NCBI RefSeq assembly: GCF_013141865.1
Contig: NZ_RCST01000001.1
Location: 2,046,001-2,110,000, forward strand
DNA: 64,000 bases
Reading direction: 5' to 3'
From: Methylomonas sp. ZR1
GTDB lineage: Bacteria; Pseudomonadota; Gammaproteobacteria; Methylococcales; Methylomonadaceae
Shown: in pieces, positions 36,036 through 44,346 of the stretch
How positions within the stretch are numbered: position 1 is the stretch's first letter
Layout of the letters: each line of letters starts with the position of its first letter
The notes under the pieces: generated by a model
Seen by the model: only the letters and a program-made list of their open reading frames with translations
The model's database searches: none
Told to the model about the DNA's origin: nothing
Program-made: the position numbers and the translations under genes

Positions 36036-36329
36036 TTGACAAGCCCGCGCATTTCTTTTATTGTTTCGATTCGCTACCATGAAGCAGCTCAGAAATGCCT
36101 AAATCAGGTGTTTTCAATCCGTAGCTGCTTACGTGGAGGTGTAACGCAATTCCTGGCTGATGCATTCAATGCTTTCAGCGAAATATTCGATCTGGCTCGA
36201 CGGCGCGAGCATGCTATAGGTATCGGAGAAATCGCTAAGATTGACGTCAAATCAGTGCCGGCCCCGTTAAAGGGCGAACAGGTTTTTCAATACAAATTCG
36301 GTTCGGCACTGGCCGATTTATTATTATAA
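36036..36329 (+). CDS. Small hypothetical protein, start uncertain
   Basis: The frame is open from a TTG at 36036 to a stop at 36327-36329, directly at the ribosome site of the next gene. A GTG at about residue 25 (before VFSIRSCLRGG) is an alternative start. The C-terminal 65 residues look like real protein: an amphipathic stretch QFLADAFNAFSEIFDLARRR, then HAIGIGEIAKID. No family is recognised. A good promoter upstream and tight spacing downstream support expression in one operon with the genes at 36341 and 36528. The lack of a clear ribosome site lowers confidence. Confidence 0.5.
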   Translation: MTSPRISFIVSIRYHEAAQKCLNQVFSIRSCLRGGVTQFLADAFNAFSEIFDLARRREHAIGIGEIAKIDVKSVPAPLKGEQVFQYKFGSALADLLL

Positions 36330-36340
36330 GAGGTAAAACC

Positions 36341-36526
36341 ATGACAGAAGTAAAACAAGAAAAAGATAACTTCGTGTTGTATTTGGTGCTGGCTACCGCA
36401 GTTGTTGTTGGCGCCATCCTGGCGGTAAAAATGAGCGAAAACGAAAAATTTGCCCCCATCAAGGATCAAATTGCCGAAGAGAATCGCTTAATGAACATCC
36501 GAGTCATCGGCAACCGCGAGGATTAA
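36341..36526 (+). CDS. Small single-span membrane protein (paralogue of 62053-62247)
   Basis: 61 residues. AAGAGG lies 7 bases before the ATG. A short charged N-terminus (TEVKQEKDNF) leads into one membrane helix (LYLVLATAVVVGAILAVK), then a charged tail (MSENEKFAPIKDQIAEENR). The 62053-62247 gene encodes the same pattern: QEKDNF/W, LY.V, G..L.VK, E..K.A. Function unknown; the N-in helix with a charged tail could act as an accessory subunit of a membrane complex. It lies 11 bases after the previous frame and 1 base before the next gene. Confidence 0.75.
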   Translation: MTEVKQEKDNFVLYLVLATAVVVGAILAVKMSENEKFAPIKDQIAEENRLMNIRVIGNRED

Positions 36527-36527
36527 T

Positions 36528-36887
36528 ATGATGAAAACCACTTTTATCGGCACCTTGTTAGCCTCTTTATTGTTAGCTAGCCCCGTCCAGGCTACCGAAT
36601 ATATTTATCGAGACATAATGGCGAACACTCTGGCCCCCGAGCACTGCCAAGTTGAGAGCAAAGCCAAGGAAAATGCTGCCAAAAACTACAATATCGACAG
36701 ATTCAGCAAAAAATTCTGCCAGTCCCAAGGTTACGGCTGGCATGTCGACGAGGTAAAAAGCACTGGTAACACAGTTTGCGACACCTGTAGCAACCCACAG
36801 GAAGCAAAATGCCGTCAGGAAGATGTCGTAGTGAGTTGCAAACGAATTAAACCGGGTACGGTAGGTATGTTGCCCGGCAAAGGATAA
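36528..36887 (+). CDS. Small secreted Cys-containing protein, function unknown
   Basis: 119 residues with a signal peptide (MMKTTFIGTLLASLL... cut near PVQA). Six Cys occur in the mature part (HCQ, FCQ, CDTC, KCR, SCK), enough for three disulfides or a metal site. No family is recognised. It follows the small membrane protein by 1 base, so the two are co-translated and may form a pair at the inner-membrane/periplasm interface. Inference only. Confidence 0.7.
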   Translation: MMKTTFIGTLLASLLLASPVQATEYIYRDIMANTLAPEHCQVESKAKENAAKNYNIDRFSKKFCQSQGYGWHVDEVKSTGNTVCDTCSNPQEAKCRQEDVVVSCKRIKPGTVGMLPGKG

Positions 36888-36979
36888 GCTAAAGTCCACC
36901 CAAGGGATCGGTAATCCCGGCTTTTCCACACCTGAAGCCGCCGGAAAACGAAGTTGACCGGCGGCCCAGCCAGCCTGAA

Positions 36980-37411
36980 TCAGGGCTGCAACCATTCGAT
37001 AATATGATCTTCCAGATCGGTAACCTGCGACTCTTTAACCGCATAACTGCTGATAGACACCCCCGCCTCTTTCACCGACTCGCGAGTCCCGGTGATCAAG
37101 GGATGCCAGCTAGGCAACGATTCACCGTCGGTTAACAAGCGGTATGCACAGGTTGACGGCAACCAGTTGTATTCGGCAAAGTCATGTTGCTTCAAGTCGA
37201 TGCATTCCGGCACCAGCGTGCAACGCTCGCTATAACGAGTGCAACGACAGGTTTCTAAATCGATCAAATCGCACGCCACGCTGGTAAAAGCAATTTCTCC
37301 GGTGTCTTCGTCTTCCAGCTTGTTCAAACAACACTTGCCGCAGTTATCGCACAGCGACTCCCACTCTTCCGTGCTCATTTGCGCCAGGGTCTTGGTTTCC
37401 CAAAAATTCAT
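36980..37411 (-). CDS. YcgN-family (UPF0260) cysteine cluster protein
   Basis: 143 residues. The N-terminal cluster CDNCGKCC, the later CDLIDLETCRCTRY and PECIDLKQHDF, and SWHPLITG are diagnostic of YcgN/UPF0260. The Cys pattern suggests a metal or Fe-S site; the function is not known. It is the last gene downstream of ftsX, 4 bases away, so it probably lies on the same transcript as the cell-division genes. Confidence 0.92.
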   Translation of the reverse strand: MNFWETKTLAQMSTEEWESLCDNCGKCCLNKLEDEDTGEIAFTSVACDLIDLETCRCTRYSERCTLVPECIDLKQHDFAEYNWLPSTCAYRLLTDGESLPSWHPLITGTRESVKEAGVSISSYAVKESQVTDLEDHIIEWLQP

Positions 37412-37415
37412 AGGC

Positions 37416-38384
37416 TTATTGCGGTTTTAGTTGCCGCAACTGATAGTGCAACACCGCCCAGGAACCAAGTACCGCCAGCATGGACGAAATCATCAATAGC
37501 AAAATAAACTCCGAGAAACTCAAAAACAGTAAGTCGAATGAACTGTTATACAAGGTCGATAGTTTCTCCACCGGCGTTTCCAGGATCAACAGCATGATCG
37601 TCATGATCAGCCAGCCGAGAAAACCCGAGATAAAACCCAGCCAAAAGCCGGTATACAAAAACGGCCGTTGAATAAAAGCATGGGTAGCGCCGACCAGTTT
37701 GGAAATAAACACTTCGTCCTGGCGATTCTGCAACTCCAGACGAATGGTATTGCCGGTAATGAAGGTTACCGCGAAACCCAGTAGCAGACTGACTAACATC
37801 ACACCGCGGCTGGCAATCAGCATGATGGTTTGCAAGCGCGCCACCCATTGCATATCCACCTGCACGAAATCGACTTGCGGGAATTGTTTAAAATCGGACA
37901 TCAGTTTCTCGATGTCTTCGTTGCTTTCCAGCGCATTTTTCGGCACTACTTGAATCACGCTCGGCAAGGGATTGCGTTCCAGCGCATTCAACGCATCGCT
38001 GAAACCGCTATTGGCTTTGAACTCCTCCAGCGCCTGTTTCTTGCTGATAAATTTAACTTCCATGACGCTACCGTTTTGCTGGATTTGCTCGGCGAGCTTC
38101 TGGCCGGCAGCGTCGGTAATGTTGTCGTGCAAAAACAAGGACATCTGATTGCTGGACTCCAGATTGCCGGTCAATTGCTGGATGTTAGCGACCACGATAT
38201 AAAAACTGCTGGCCAAGGAAATGGCGATGGCCAATACCAGAATGGTCATGGTGGAAGTAAAAGGCGTGCGGCTCAGCCGGCCTAGACTGGAGAACAGTCC
38301 ATGGGCATGGTTGAGCATATAGGCATGGAATAATTCCAGCAGCCTGCTACCGGTTTGTCTGCGGTGATTGCGTTTCATCGTCAA
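37416..38384 (-). CDS. ftsX: Cell division protein FtsX
   Basis: 322 residues. A cytoplasmic N-terminus is followed by a first membrane helix (STMTILVLAIAISLASSFYI), a periplasmic domain (about 70-190) and three C-terminal helices, the FtsX layout. With FtsE it forms an ABC-type complex that activates septal peptidoglycan hydrolases. It overlaps ftsE by ATGA, so they are translationally coupled. The motif ELQNRQDEVFISKLVGA lies in the conserved cytoplasmic loop. Confidence 0.95.
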   Translation of the reverse strand: MTMKRNHRRQTGSRLLELFHAYMLNHAHGLFSSLGRLSRTPFTSTMTILVLAIAISLASSFYIVVANIQQLTGNLESSNQMSLFLHDNITDAAGQKLAEQIQQNGSVMEVKFISKKQALEEFKANSGFSDALNALERNPLPSVIQVVPKNALESNEDIEKLMSDFKQFPQVDFVQVDMQWVARLQTIMLIASRGVMLVSLLLGFAVTFITGNTIRLELQNRQDEVFISKLVGATHAFIQRPFLYTGFWLGFISGFLGWLIMTIMLLILETPVEKLSTLYNSSFDLLFLSFSEFILLLMISSMLAVLGSWAVLHYQLRQLKPQ

Positions 38385-39037
38385 CTCGCTATCAAATGGC
38401 CTTTATCGAGCGTCAATACTCGATGGCCGAGATGATTAATCAACTCTATATCGTGGCTGGCTATCAACACCGTCACCCCGACCTGTTTGAATTGCTCGAA
38501 CATGAACATCACTTCGGCGGACAGATCCGGGTCCAAGTTGCCCGTCGGCTCGTCGGCCAGAATTAATTTAGGTTTATTGACAATGGCTCGGGCGATACCT
38601 ACGCGCTGTTGTTCCCCACCGGACAGAGCCAAGGGATGTTTCCTTTCCTTGCCTAACAGACCCACTTTATCCAAGGATGCCCGCACCCGCCGCGCCACTT
38701 CCTGATGGTTATAACCCGAGACCACCAATGGCAGGGCCACGTTATCGAATACCGTTCTATCGTTCAGCAGTTTGTAATCCTGAAAAATAAGGCCCAGATT
38801 ACGACGCATGTAGGGAATCTTCCGTTCGCCGATGCGCGTAATATCCTGGCCATCCAGCAACACGCTGCCGCGCGTGCATTGCTCCATCATCGCGATCAAC
38901 TTCAGCAAGGTACTTTTACCGGCACCGGAACGGCCGGTTAAAAATGCCATTTCGCCGCGATGCAAATGAAAGCTGACATCGGTCAAGGCTTCGCCGGCAT
39001 CGGGATAGCGTTTGCTTACGTGTTCGAATCTCAACAT
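38381..39037 (-). CDS. ftsE: Cell division ATP-binding protein FtsE
   Basis: 218 residues. It is an ABC ATPase with Walker A GRSGAGKSTLLK, signature LSGGEQQRVGIARA and Walker B LILADEPTGNLD. It partners FtsX at the septum. It lies 19 bases after the ftsY part of the upstream fusion gene, so the usual ftsY-ftsE-ftsX order is kept. Confidence 0.96.
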   Translation of the reverse strand: MLRFEHVSKRYPDAGEALTDVSFHLHRGEMAFLTGRSGAGKSTLLKLIAMMEQCTRGSVLLDGQDITRIGERKIPYMRRNLGLIFQDYKLLNDRTVFDNVALPLVVSGYNHQEVARRVRASLDKVGLLGKERKHPLALSGGEQQRVGIARAIVNKPKLILADEPTGNLDPDLSAEVMFMFEQFKQVGVTVLIASHDIELINHLGHRVLTLDKGHLIAS

Positions 39038-39056
39038 GGTATCTGGCTACTGCGCA

Positions 39057-41024
39057 TCACTCTTGAACAAACAGGGCATCGACGAAGGTTTGCGCATTGA
39101 AATCCTGCAAATCGTCAATCTGCTCGCCCACACCGATAAAACGAATCGGAATATGCAGTTGATTAGCCAGCGCGAATATAATGCCACCCTTGGCGGTGCC
39201 GTCCAGCTTGGTCAAGGCAATGCCGGTCAGTTCTACCGCTTCGTTGAATAGTTTAGCTTGCGACAAAGCATTTTGCCCGGTGCCCGCATCCAGTATCAGC
39301 AATACCTCGTGCGGGGCTGACTCGTCCAGTTTGCCCATGATCCGTTTGATTTTTTTCAATTCGTCCATCAAGTTGGACTTGGTATGCAAACGTCCGGCGG
39401 TATCGGCGATCAATACATCCACCCCTTTGGCTTTGGCTGACTGTAAGGCATCGAAAATCACCGATGCGGAATCGGCGCCGGTATGCTGTGCCACGACTTG
39501 AATATCGTTGCGCTCGCCCCAGGTTTGCAATTGCTCGACTGCGGCGGCCCTGAAAGTATCGCCCGCCGCCAACATGACGCTATGGCCTTGTTGCTGCAAG
39601 CGTTTAGCCAGTTTACCGATCGAAGTTGTCTTGCCGGCACCGTTAACACCCACCACCAAAATTACGAACGGCCCATCTTGTTTGGGAATTTGCAACGGCA
39701 GGCTGCAAGGTTCCAGCATCGCTAATAAATTTTGCTTCAAGGTTTGGCTCAATAATTGGCCGTCGCTGAGTTGATCGCGCTCCAAACTATCGGTCAGCTG
39801 TTTAATCAATTGCGTGGTGGTTTCGATGCCCAAGTCGGCCATCAATAATTGGGCTTCAATGTCGGCCAATAACTCCTTGGTCAGCGCCTTTTGCCCGAAT
39901 GCCAAGCTGCTCAGTACCCCGCCCAGGCCGGTTCTGGTTTTTTTCAGCTGAGTGGTTAAACGCAAATATAAAGAATCTTCGCTGCTAACCTGAGTTACTT
40001 CCGCGGGCACCTGTTCGGTTGCAACAGTCTCAGAGGCTTCGAAGGCTACACTTTCGTCCTCGGTTCCCGTGCGATAACGGCTGTAAAATAGAATCCCCAG
40101 CAACGGCAACATCAGCAACGCAGCGACCGCATTATGCGCAACGGCCAACGCCAGAGGCAGCTGGTACTTGACGCTAAAAATCCCTAGTGCGATCTGCAGT
40201 AATAACAGCATACTGAGGATATTTCCCGCCAACCGCACCGGTTTTGGATGGCGTTCCGAAGTTGCGGACAACATCAAAGCGCTGAGCACCAGGAAAGTGA
40301 AAGCAGCCAAAACGCGATGCAATGCCTGTATCGCCATTTTCGCATCGGCGGAAAGACCGCTGTCCCTAAACAGATCCAAAATACTCAGATAATTGCCGCC
40401 CGGTAACCATTCGCCGTTACAACGCGGAAAATCGCTACACGCTAGGCCGGCATAGTTGCTACTGACCCACCCGCCCAGCACAATCTGCGCAAGCAAGACC
40501 AGTATCGCCAAACCGGTAAATAGGATGGGGCCGGAACGAACCGGCCTTGCTTCGGCAGCCGGATTAAGCCGCAAATAGCTCCAACCTAAAGTCCAAAACG
40601 TAAAAAAACCCAACAACAGATGCGCTGTTACGACGCCGGGTCGCGTGCCGGATGTCACCGTCCACATGCCCAAACCGGCTTGCCCGGCTATCAACAGCAA
40701 TACCAGAGTGGTCAGCATGACTGCAGGCGAACGCGGTTTTTCCCTCCACGCCAATCCAAACCAAACCAACACCAATAGCGCCAAGCCGCCAGCCAAATAG
40801 CGGTGGGCCATTTCTTTCCAAGCTTTTGCGGTATCCAAGGCATACTGCGGAAAGACAGCAGCCGCATCGGCTTTAAATTCCGCGCTGTCACTGACGAAAG
40901 CCTTGCCGTAACAGCCAGGCCAGTCCGGGCAACCCAAGCCGGCGTGGGTTAAGCGCACATACGCGCCGACGATGATGACTAGCAGCGCCAACAACGCGCA
41001 GCACAGAGTTAGTTTTCTGAACAT
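39057..41024 (-). CDS. Fusion of heme A synthase (CtaA/Cox15) and SRP receptor FtsY
   Basis: 655 residues in one frame. Residues about 1-320 are an eight-helix CtaA/Cox15 domain, which oxidises heme O to heme A for cytochrome oxidase: conserved His in EMAHRYLAGG, VVTAHLLLGFF, ALHRVLAAF and AVAHNAVAALL, and two Cys pairs, GCPDWPGCYG and ACSDFPRCNG. A roughly 35-residue acidic linker (about 321-355, EDESVAFEASE) follows. Residues about 356-655 are the FtsY NG GTPase: G1 GVNGAGKTTSIGKLA near 455-470, DTAGRLHTKSN, and TKLDGTAKGG. Both halves look complete. In E. coli, FtsY has an acidic A domain in place of the membrane part. The gene joins the cytochrome oxidase run to ftsE-ftsX. No internal stop or frameshift is visible. 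Confidence 0.92.
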   Translation of the reverse strand: MFRKLTLCCALLALLVIIVGAYVRLTHAGLGCPDWPGCYGKAFVSDSAEFKADAAAVFPQYALDTAKAWKEMAHRYLAGGLALLVLVWFGLAWREKPRSPAVMLTTLVLLLIAGQAGLGMWTVTSGTRPGVVTAHLLLGFFTFWTLGWSYLRLNPAAEARPVRSGPILFTGLAILVLLAQIVLGGWVSSNYAGLACSDFPRCNGEWLPGGNYLSILDLFRDSGLSADAKMAIQALHRVLAAFTFLVLSALMLSATSERHPKPVRLAGNILSMLLLLQIALGIFSVKYQLPLALAVAHNAVAALLMLPLLGILFYSRYRTGTEDESVAFEASETVATEQVPAEVTQVSSEDSLYLRLTTQLKKTRTGLGGVLSSLAFGQKALTKELLADIEAQLLMADLGIETTTQLIKQLTDSLERDQLSDGQLLSQTLKQNLLAMLEPCSLPLQIPKQDGPFVILVVGVNGAGKTTSIGKLAKRLQQQGHSVMLAAGDTFRAAAVEQLQTWGERNDIQVVAQHTGADSASVIFDALQSAKAKGVDVLIADTAGRLHTKSNLMDELKKIKRIMGKLDESAPHEVLLILDAGTGQNALSQAKLFNEAVELTGIALTKLDGTAKGGIIFALANQLHIPIRFIGVGEQIDDLQDFNAQTFVDALFVQE

Positions 41025-41028
41025 ATTT

Positions 41029-41616
41029 CTAACCGATTTGTGAAATTCTGAGTAACTTGCTTAAGTCGCTTTTGACTTGGTAAGGATCGTAGCCCGGAGC
41101 GTATTGCATCATCAGATTTCCTAGTGGGTCCATGATGATCAGCATGCCTTCCGGCAAGGGCTGCGCGTTTAATTGTGTTAACTTTTCCTTTAAGGAGACG
41201 GCTGGCAAGGCTTTTAATAAGCGACCGTCATCGCGCCATTCCGCCGGCAGCTGATAAGTTTTTTCAAACAACACCGCCAAGCGGCGAATCCGGGCAATAT
41301 CCTTACCCATCATCAATGTCAGTTGATGGGTTTTATACAAGGCATCGCGACAGGTTTCCCCGCAGTCCCTCGGCACAGGATTGACCAACACCCAATGGCC
41401 TTTCAACTCCTGCATATTTTGCGCAGAAAATGTGTCGTAACCGGAAAATTCATCAGCCGAGGTTACTTGCGGTGGAGTGATCAGCACGCCATTGTTGGTG
41501 CCTAGCCTAACGATGTCCGGATTTTTCGCCAAAAACCACGCAAACCCAAAGGGCACGATGGACATGGCGAATATCACTACGATGGTGATGCGGTTTTTTT
41601 TATATTGATTATCCAC
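41029..41616 (-). CDS. Sco-like thioredoxin-fold oxidase assembly protein
   Basis: 195 residues. One N-terminal membrane helix (about 11-29) leads to a periplasmic thioredoxin-like domain with CGETC near residue 87, a CxxxC motif as in Sco/SenC copper chaperones, and MLIIMDPLGNLMMQY near the C-terminus, like the Sco strand before its distal His. A clear distal copper-binding His is not evident. In cox operons this family sits between SURF1 and CtaA, as here. It probably helps build the CuA or CuB site, by context. It overlaps the SURF1 gene by 8 bases and precedes the ctaA-ftsY fusion by 4. Confidence 0.8.
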   Translation of the reverse strand: MDNQYKKNRITIVVIFAMSIVPFGFAWFLAKNPDIVRLGTNNGVLITPPQVTSADEFSGYDTFSAQNMQELKGHWVLVNPVPRDCGETCRDALYKTHQLTLMMGKDIARIRRLAVLFEKTYQLPAEWRDDGRLLKALPAVSLKEKLTQLNAQPLPEGMLIIMDPLGNLMMQYAPGYDPYQVKSDLSKLLRISQIG

Positions 41617-42352
41617 GGTGTATTTTTCGACTGCTAATCCAAATAAATAGGGCTGTTAAGGTCAGCGCTAAGCCGAACCATTGTACTGCATAGGCCCTAT
41701 GTTTTTCAGGTGGGATTGCCACAGCAATCTTCCATTGCCGTTGATAGCCATCGGGCTGCGCCGAGTCGAGTTCGATCTGATAATCGGCCAACGCATATCC
41801 CAACCTATCCGCCAAGAGTTGGCCATCTATTACTTGTACTCTGACCGGCCAAGTTTCCCCCGGAATTTCCGCACCTTTTAATTTCAGACCTGGCTCAGGA
41901 AAACGGTTAATTCTGCCACGTACTTGCTGCGTCACAGTGCTGATACCAATGTCCGGCAAAACTTCGCGGGAAGCGCCTAACGGAATCCAACCACGGTTCA
42001 CTAATATGCCAGGCTGACCGCTATCGGGCAAAAACGGCGTTAAAACCAGGTAGCCGGGTTTGCCGTTTAGCGTTTGGTTATCGATCAAAACCTGATGGTT
42101 AATATCGTAGTGCCCAGTCACTAAAACCGGCCGATAGCGCAAAACATCCTTATCTATTCCGGTTTGAGGCGTTAAATCCAAGGCTTCCGCATTGACAGCA
42201 TCTTGCTGTTGCGCCAGTAAAACCGACTTCTGTTCGCCGCGTCCCAATTGCCAAACCCCCAAACCGCACAACAAACCGAATAACAGCAGGTATCCGCTTA
42301 AGGCGAGTAATGAACAACGGAATTCGATACCCCGCATACTAAATTTGATCAT
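41609..42352 (-). CDS. SURF1-family cytochrome oxidase assembly protein
   Basis: 247 residues. Two membrane helices (about 12-32 and the C-terminal HRAYAVQWFGLALTLTALF) flank a periplasmic part. The motifs GLGVWQLGRGEQK, YRPVLVTGHYD and GILVNRGWIPLG are typical of SURF1/Shy1. SURF1 helps insert heme a in subunit I. It overlaps the next gene by 8 bases. The twin-transmembrane gene at 42438 is divergent from it. Confidence 0.93.
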   Translation of the reverse strand: MIKFSMRGIEFRCSLLALSGYLLLFGLLCGLGVWQLGRGEQKSVLLAQQQDAVNAEALDLTPQTGIDKDVLRYRPVLVTGHYDINHQVLIDNQTLNGKPGYLVLTPFLPDSGQPGILVNRGWIPLGASREVLPDIGISTVTQQVRGRINRFPEPGLKLKGAEIPGETWPVRVQVIDGQLLADRLGYALADYQIELDSAQPDGYQRQWKIAVAIPPEKHRAYAVQWFGLALTLTALFIWISSRKIHRG

Positions 42353-42437
42353 CGGTGACTGCTCCTGGGTGGATATGTGCTATTGGCAAGCGTACCTGAA
42401 TCGCCGAGAATGCAGGTTTTTATTTATTATTGCCGCC

Positions 42438-42698
42438 ATGCTCATCAAAACGCTCACTATCGTCGCATTCCTGGCCATCGTCATCAGCCTCGGGTCCGCG
42501 CTGTTTCATATTGTCAAACACAAGGAAGACAGCGATTCGGCCAAGACCGCCAAGGCTTTAACCATGCGTATCGGTCTCTCGCTGGCCTTATTCGTCCTAC
42601 TGTTCATCGCGTACGCCACAGGCATGGTTCAACCCCACGGCATCGGTGCCCGCATGCATGCCAACCAAAATCCAGCAACTGCAACGTCAAACCCTTAA
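42438..42698 (+). CDS. Twin transmembrane protein (DUF2909-like)
   Basis: 86 residues with two helices: LTIVAFLAIVISLGSALFHI and LSLALFVLLFIAYATGM. It has the charged loop KHKEDSDSAKTAKALTMRIG between them. This matches the small protein usually found between surf1 and the subunit III gene in oxidase operons. The role is unknown but probably oxidase-linked. It is on the opposite strand to its neighbours and is closed by a terminator at 42711-42742. The ribosome site is weak, so the start is approximate. Confidence 0.8.
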   Translation: MLIKTLTIVAFLAIVISLGSALFHIVKHKEDSDSAKTAKALTMRIGLSLALFVLLFIAYATGMVQPHGIGARMHANQNPATATSNP

Positions 42699-42710
42699 AA
42701 ATCGACAAAA

Positions 42711-42742
42711 AAAAAGCGCGATCCGTAAAGACCGCGCTTTTT
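42711..42742. terminator. Bidirectional terminator
   Basis: AAAAAGCGCG (42711-42720) pairs with CGCGCTTTTT (42733-42742) around a 12-base loop. The A-run and T-run on either side serve both the plus-strand twin-transmembrane gene and the minus-strand subunit III gene. Confidence 0.85.
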
Positions 42743-42761
42743 CCGGTTTGATTAACAGCTG

Positions 42762-43637
42762 TTACATCATATAAACAAACACGAACAGACCCAACCAGAC
42801 CACGTCGACAAAATGCCAATACCACGCGGCTGCTTCAAAGGCAAAGTGGTTTTCCGGGGTGAAATGACCTTTCCAGCTTCTGAACAGCACTACAGATAAA
42901 ATAATCGCACCGACGCAAACGTGGAAACCGTGAAAACCGGTCAACATGAAGAAGGTTGAACCGTAAATACCGGAACCCAATGTCAAACCCATTTCATGGT
43001 ATGCCTCGTAATATTCGGTGGCTTGGCAAGCGACGAACAAAAAGCCCAATCCAACGGTAGCAATTAAACCTTTGATCAGTTGATCGCGATTTTTGGCTAG
43101 CAAGCCATGATGCGCCCAAGTGCAAGTCACGCCACTAGACAGCAGCAACAAGGTATTGAGGAACGGCAAACCGAAAGCCCCCATCGGCTCGAAATCGCCG
43201 CCGACCTTGCCAGGACCGTTAGTCGGCCAAACCGCTTGAAACGCCGGCCATAAGGTATCGTGTGTCGAACGGCCCGGTCCGCTTGGCAAACCGGTTTCAC
43301 CCAGCCAAGTCACCGACAAATTCCGCGTATACCAGAGTGCGCCGAAGAAAACGGCGAAGAACATGACCTCGGAAAAAATGAACCACATCATGCCCATCCG
43401 ATAGGAAATACCAACGCCATGGTTGTACATACCGGATTCGCTCTCGGTGGACTGTAAAGCAAACCACAGACCCAGCATCACCAGAAATATCACGAAGCCG
43501 GTCAGCATCATGCCGGAACCGATTGATGAGCCATTCAAATGATTGGCGAAACCCGCCAGGGTCATCATCAAGCCGCCGGTAGCCAAAACCGGCCACACGG
43601 CTTTATGCGGTATGTAATAACTATCGTGTGTAGACAT
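42762..43637 (-). CDS. ctaE: Cytochrome c oxidase subunit III
   Basis: 291 residues, seven helices. The segments MGMMWFIFSEVMFFAVFFGALWY, HYALL-like TCTWAHHGLL, and FHGFHVCVGAI with EAAAWYWHFVDVVWLGLF are characteristic. It is a core subunit of an aa3-type oxidase, stabilising subunit I in the inner membrane. It follows ctaG by 11 bases. A terminator after its stop would limit, but probably not abolish, readthrough to SURF1. Confidence 0.95.
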   Translation of the reverse strand: MSTHDSYYIPHKAVWPVLATGGLMMTLAGFANHLNGSSIGSGMMLTGFVIFLVMLGLWFALQSTESESGMYNHGVGISYRMGMMWFIFSEVMFFAVFFGALWYTRNLSVTWLGETGLPSGPGRSTHDTLWPAFQAVWPTNGPGKVGGDFEPMGAFGLPFLNTLLLLSSGVTCTWAHHGLLAKNRDQLIKGLIATVGLGFLFVACQATEYYEAYHEMGLTLGSGIYGSTFFMLTGFHGFHVCVGAIILSVVLFRSWKGHFTPENHFAFEAAAWYWHFVDVVWLGLFVFVYMM

Positions 43638-43648
43638 ATCCTTCCCCT

Positions 43649-44191
43649 CTATTTTTTACTGATGTTAGTGTTATCAAAAAAAGTGTATGCAAGCGTGACG
43701 GTCTTATAGCGTTCGGGCAACTTCGGTTCGACAACGAAACGGACCGGCATGGTTTTTTCTTCGTTTGCCGCAAAGGTTTGTTCGGTAAAACAAAAGCACT
43801 GGGTCTTTTTAAAAAACTCCGCAGCCAAGCCCGGCGTGATACTGGGTATGGCTTGGGCGATCATCGGCTTGTTAGTGGTATTTTTGGCATAAAAATTAAC
43901 GGTGTAGTATTCACCGGGATGCACCTTCATGCTTTTCACTTCCGAGCGAAACAACATCGGAGTTGACTCATTTAAGGACGTGAGAAACTCGACAGTCACC
44001 TCCCTATTTTTATCCACCTGGTACGCCGTTTCCTGAATGGCTTGGCCTTCAACCTTGCCGTTCAAACCGGTTAAATCACAAAGCACATCGTATAACGGCA
44101 CCAGAGCATAACCAAAACCAAACATGGCAATTGCGACAAGCGCCAGCTTACGGACCAGCTTGATATTTTTTTGCCCAATATCGTCGCTCAT
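43649..44191 (-). CDS. ctaG: Cytochrome c oxidase assembly protein CtaG/Cox11
   Basis: 180 residues. One N-terminal helix leads to a periplasmic beta domain. The copper site CFCFTEQTF, the MPVRFVVEP motif and the downstream YTFFD pattern are diagnostic of Cox11. It delivers copper to CuB of subunit I. It overlaps the preceding 32-codon gene by ATGA. Confidence 0.95.
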   Translation of the reverse strand: MSDDIGQKNIKLVRKLALVAIAMFGFGYALVPLYDVLCDLTGLNGKVEGQAIQETAYQVDKNREVTVEFLTSLNESTPMLFRSEVKSMKVHPGEYYTVNFYAKNTTNKPMIAQAIPSITPGLAAEFFKKTQCFCFTEQTFAANEEKTMPVRFVVEPKLPERYKTVTLAYTFFDNTNISKK

Positions 44192-44286
44192 TGCGAGATA
44201 GCCTTAATAACCGCAAATACGTATATCGTAAAGGCCACTGCAAACAACACCAAAGCCGTCAAAATGTTTTTCTTTTTTGTATCCAT
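44188..44286 (-). CDS. 32-residue single-helix protein in the oxidase operon
   Basis: The ATG at 44286 opens 32 codons ending in TGA that overlap the ctaG start as ATGA. The product has a basic head (MDTKKKN) and one membrane helix (LTALVLFAVAFTIYVFAVIK). Very small oxidase-linked proteins are known at this place, between subunit I and ctaG, in other Proteobacteria and are annotated as small assembly proteins. Coupling to ctaG supports that it is translated. The ribosome site is weak. Confidence 0.65.
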   Translation of the reverse strand: MDTKKKNILTALVLFAVAFTIYVFAVIKAISQ

Positions 44287-44296
44287 TTCATTACCC

Positions 44297-44326
44297 AATA
44301 AGCCATGTCGTTTGACATGGCTTATT
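44297..44326. other. Perfect 13-bp hairpin between ctaD and the 32-codon gene
   Basis: AATAAGCCATGTC (44297-44309) and GACATGGCTTATT (44314-44326) are exact complements with a 4-base loop. No T-run follows on the minus strand (TTGGG), so it more likely stabilises the ctaC-ctaD mRNA end or sets a processing point than stops transcription fully. Confidence 0.6.
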
Positions 44327-44346
44327 TCAATCACTCGTTTCAAGCC

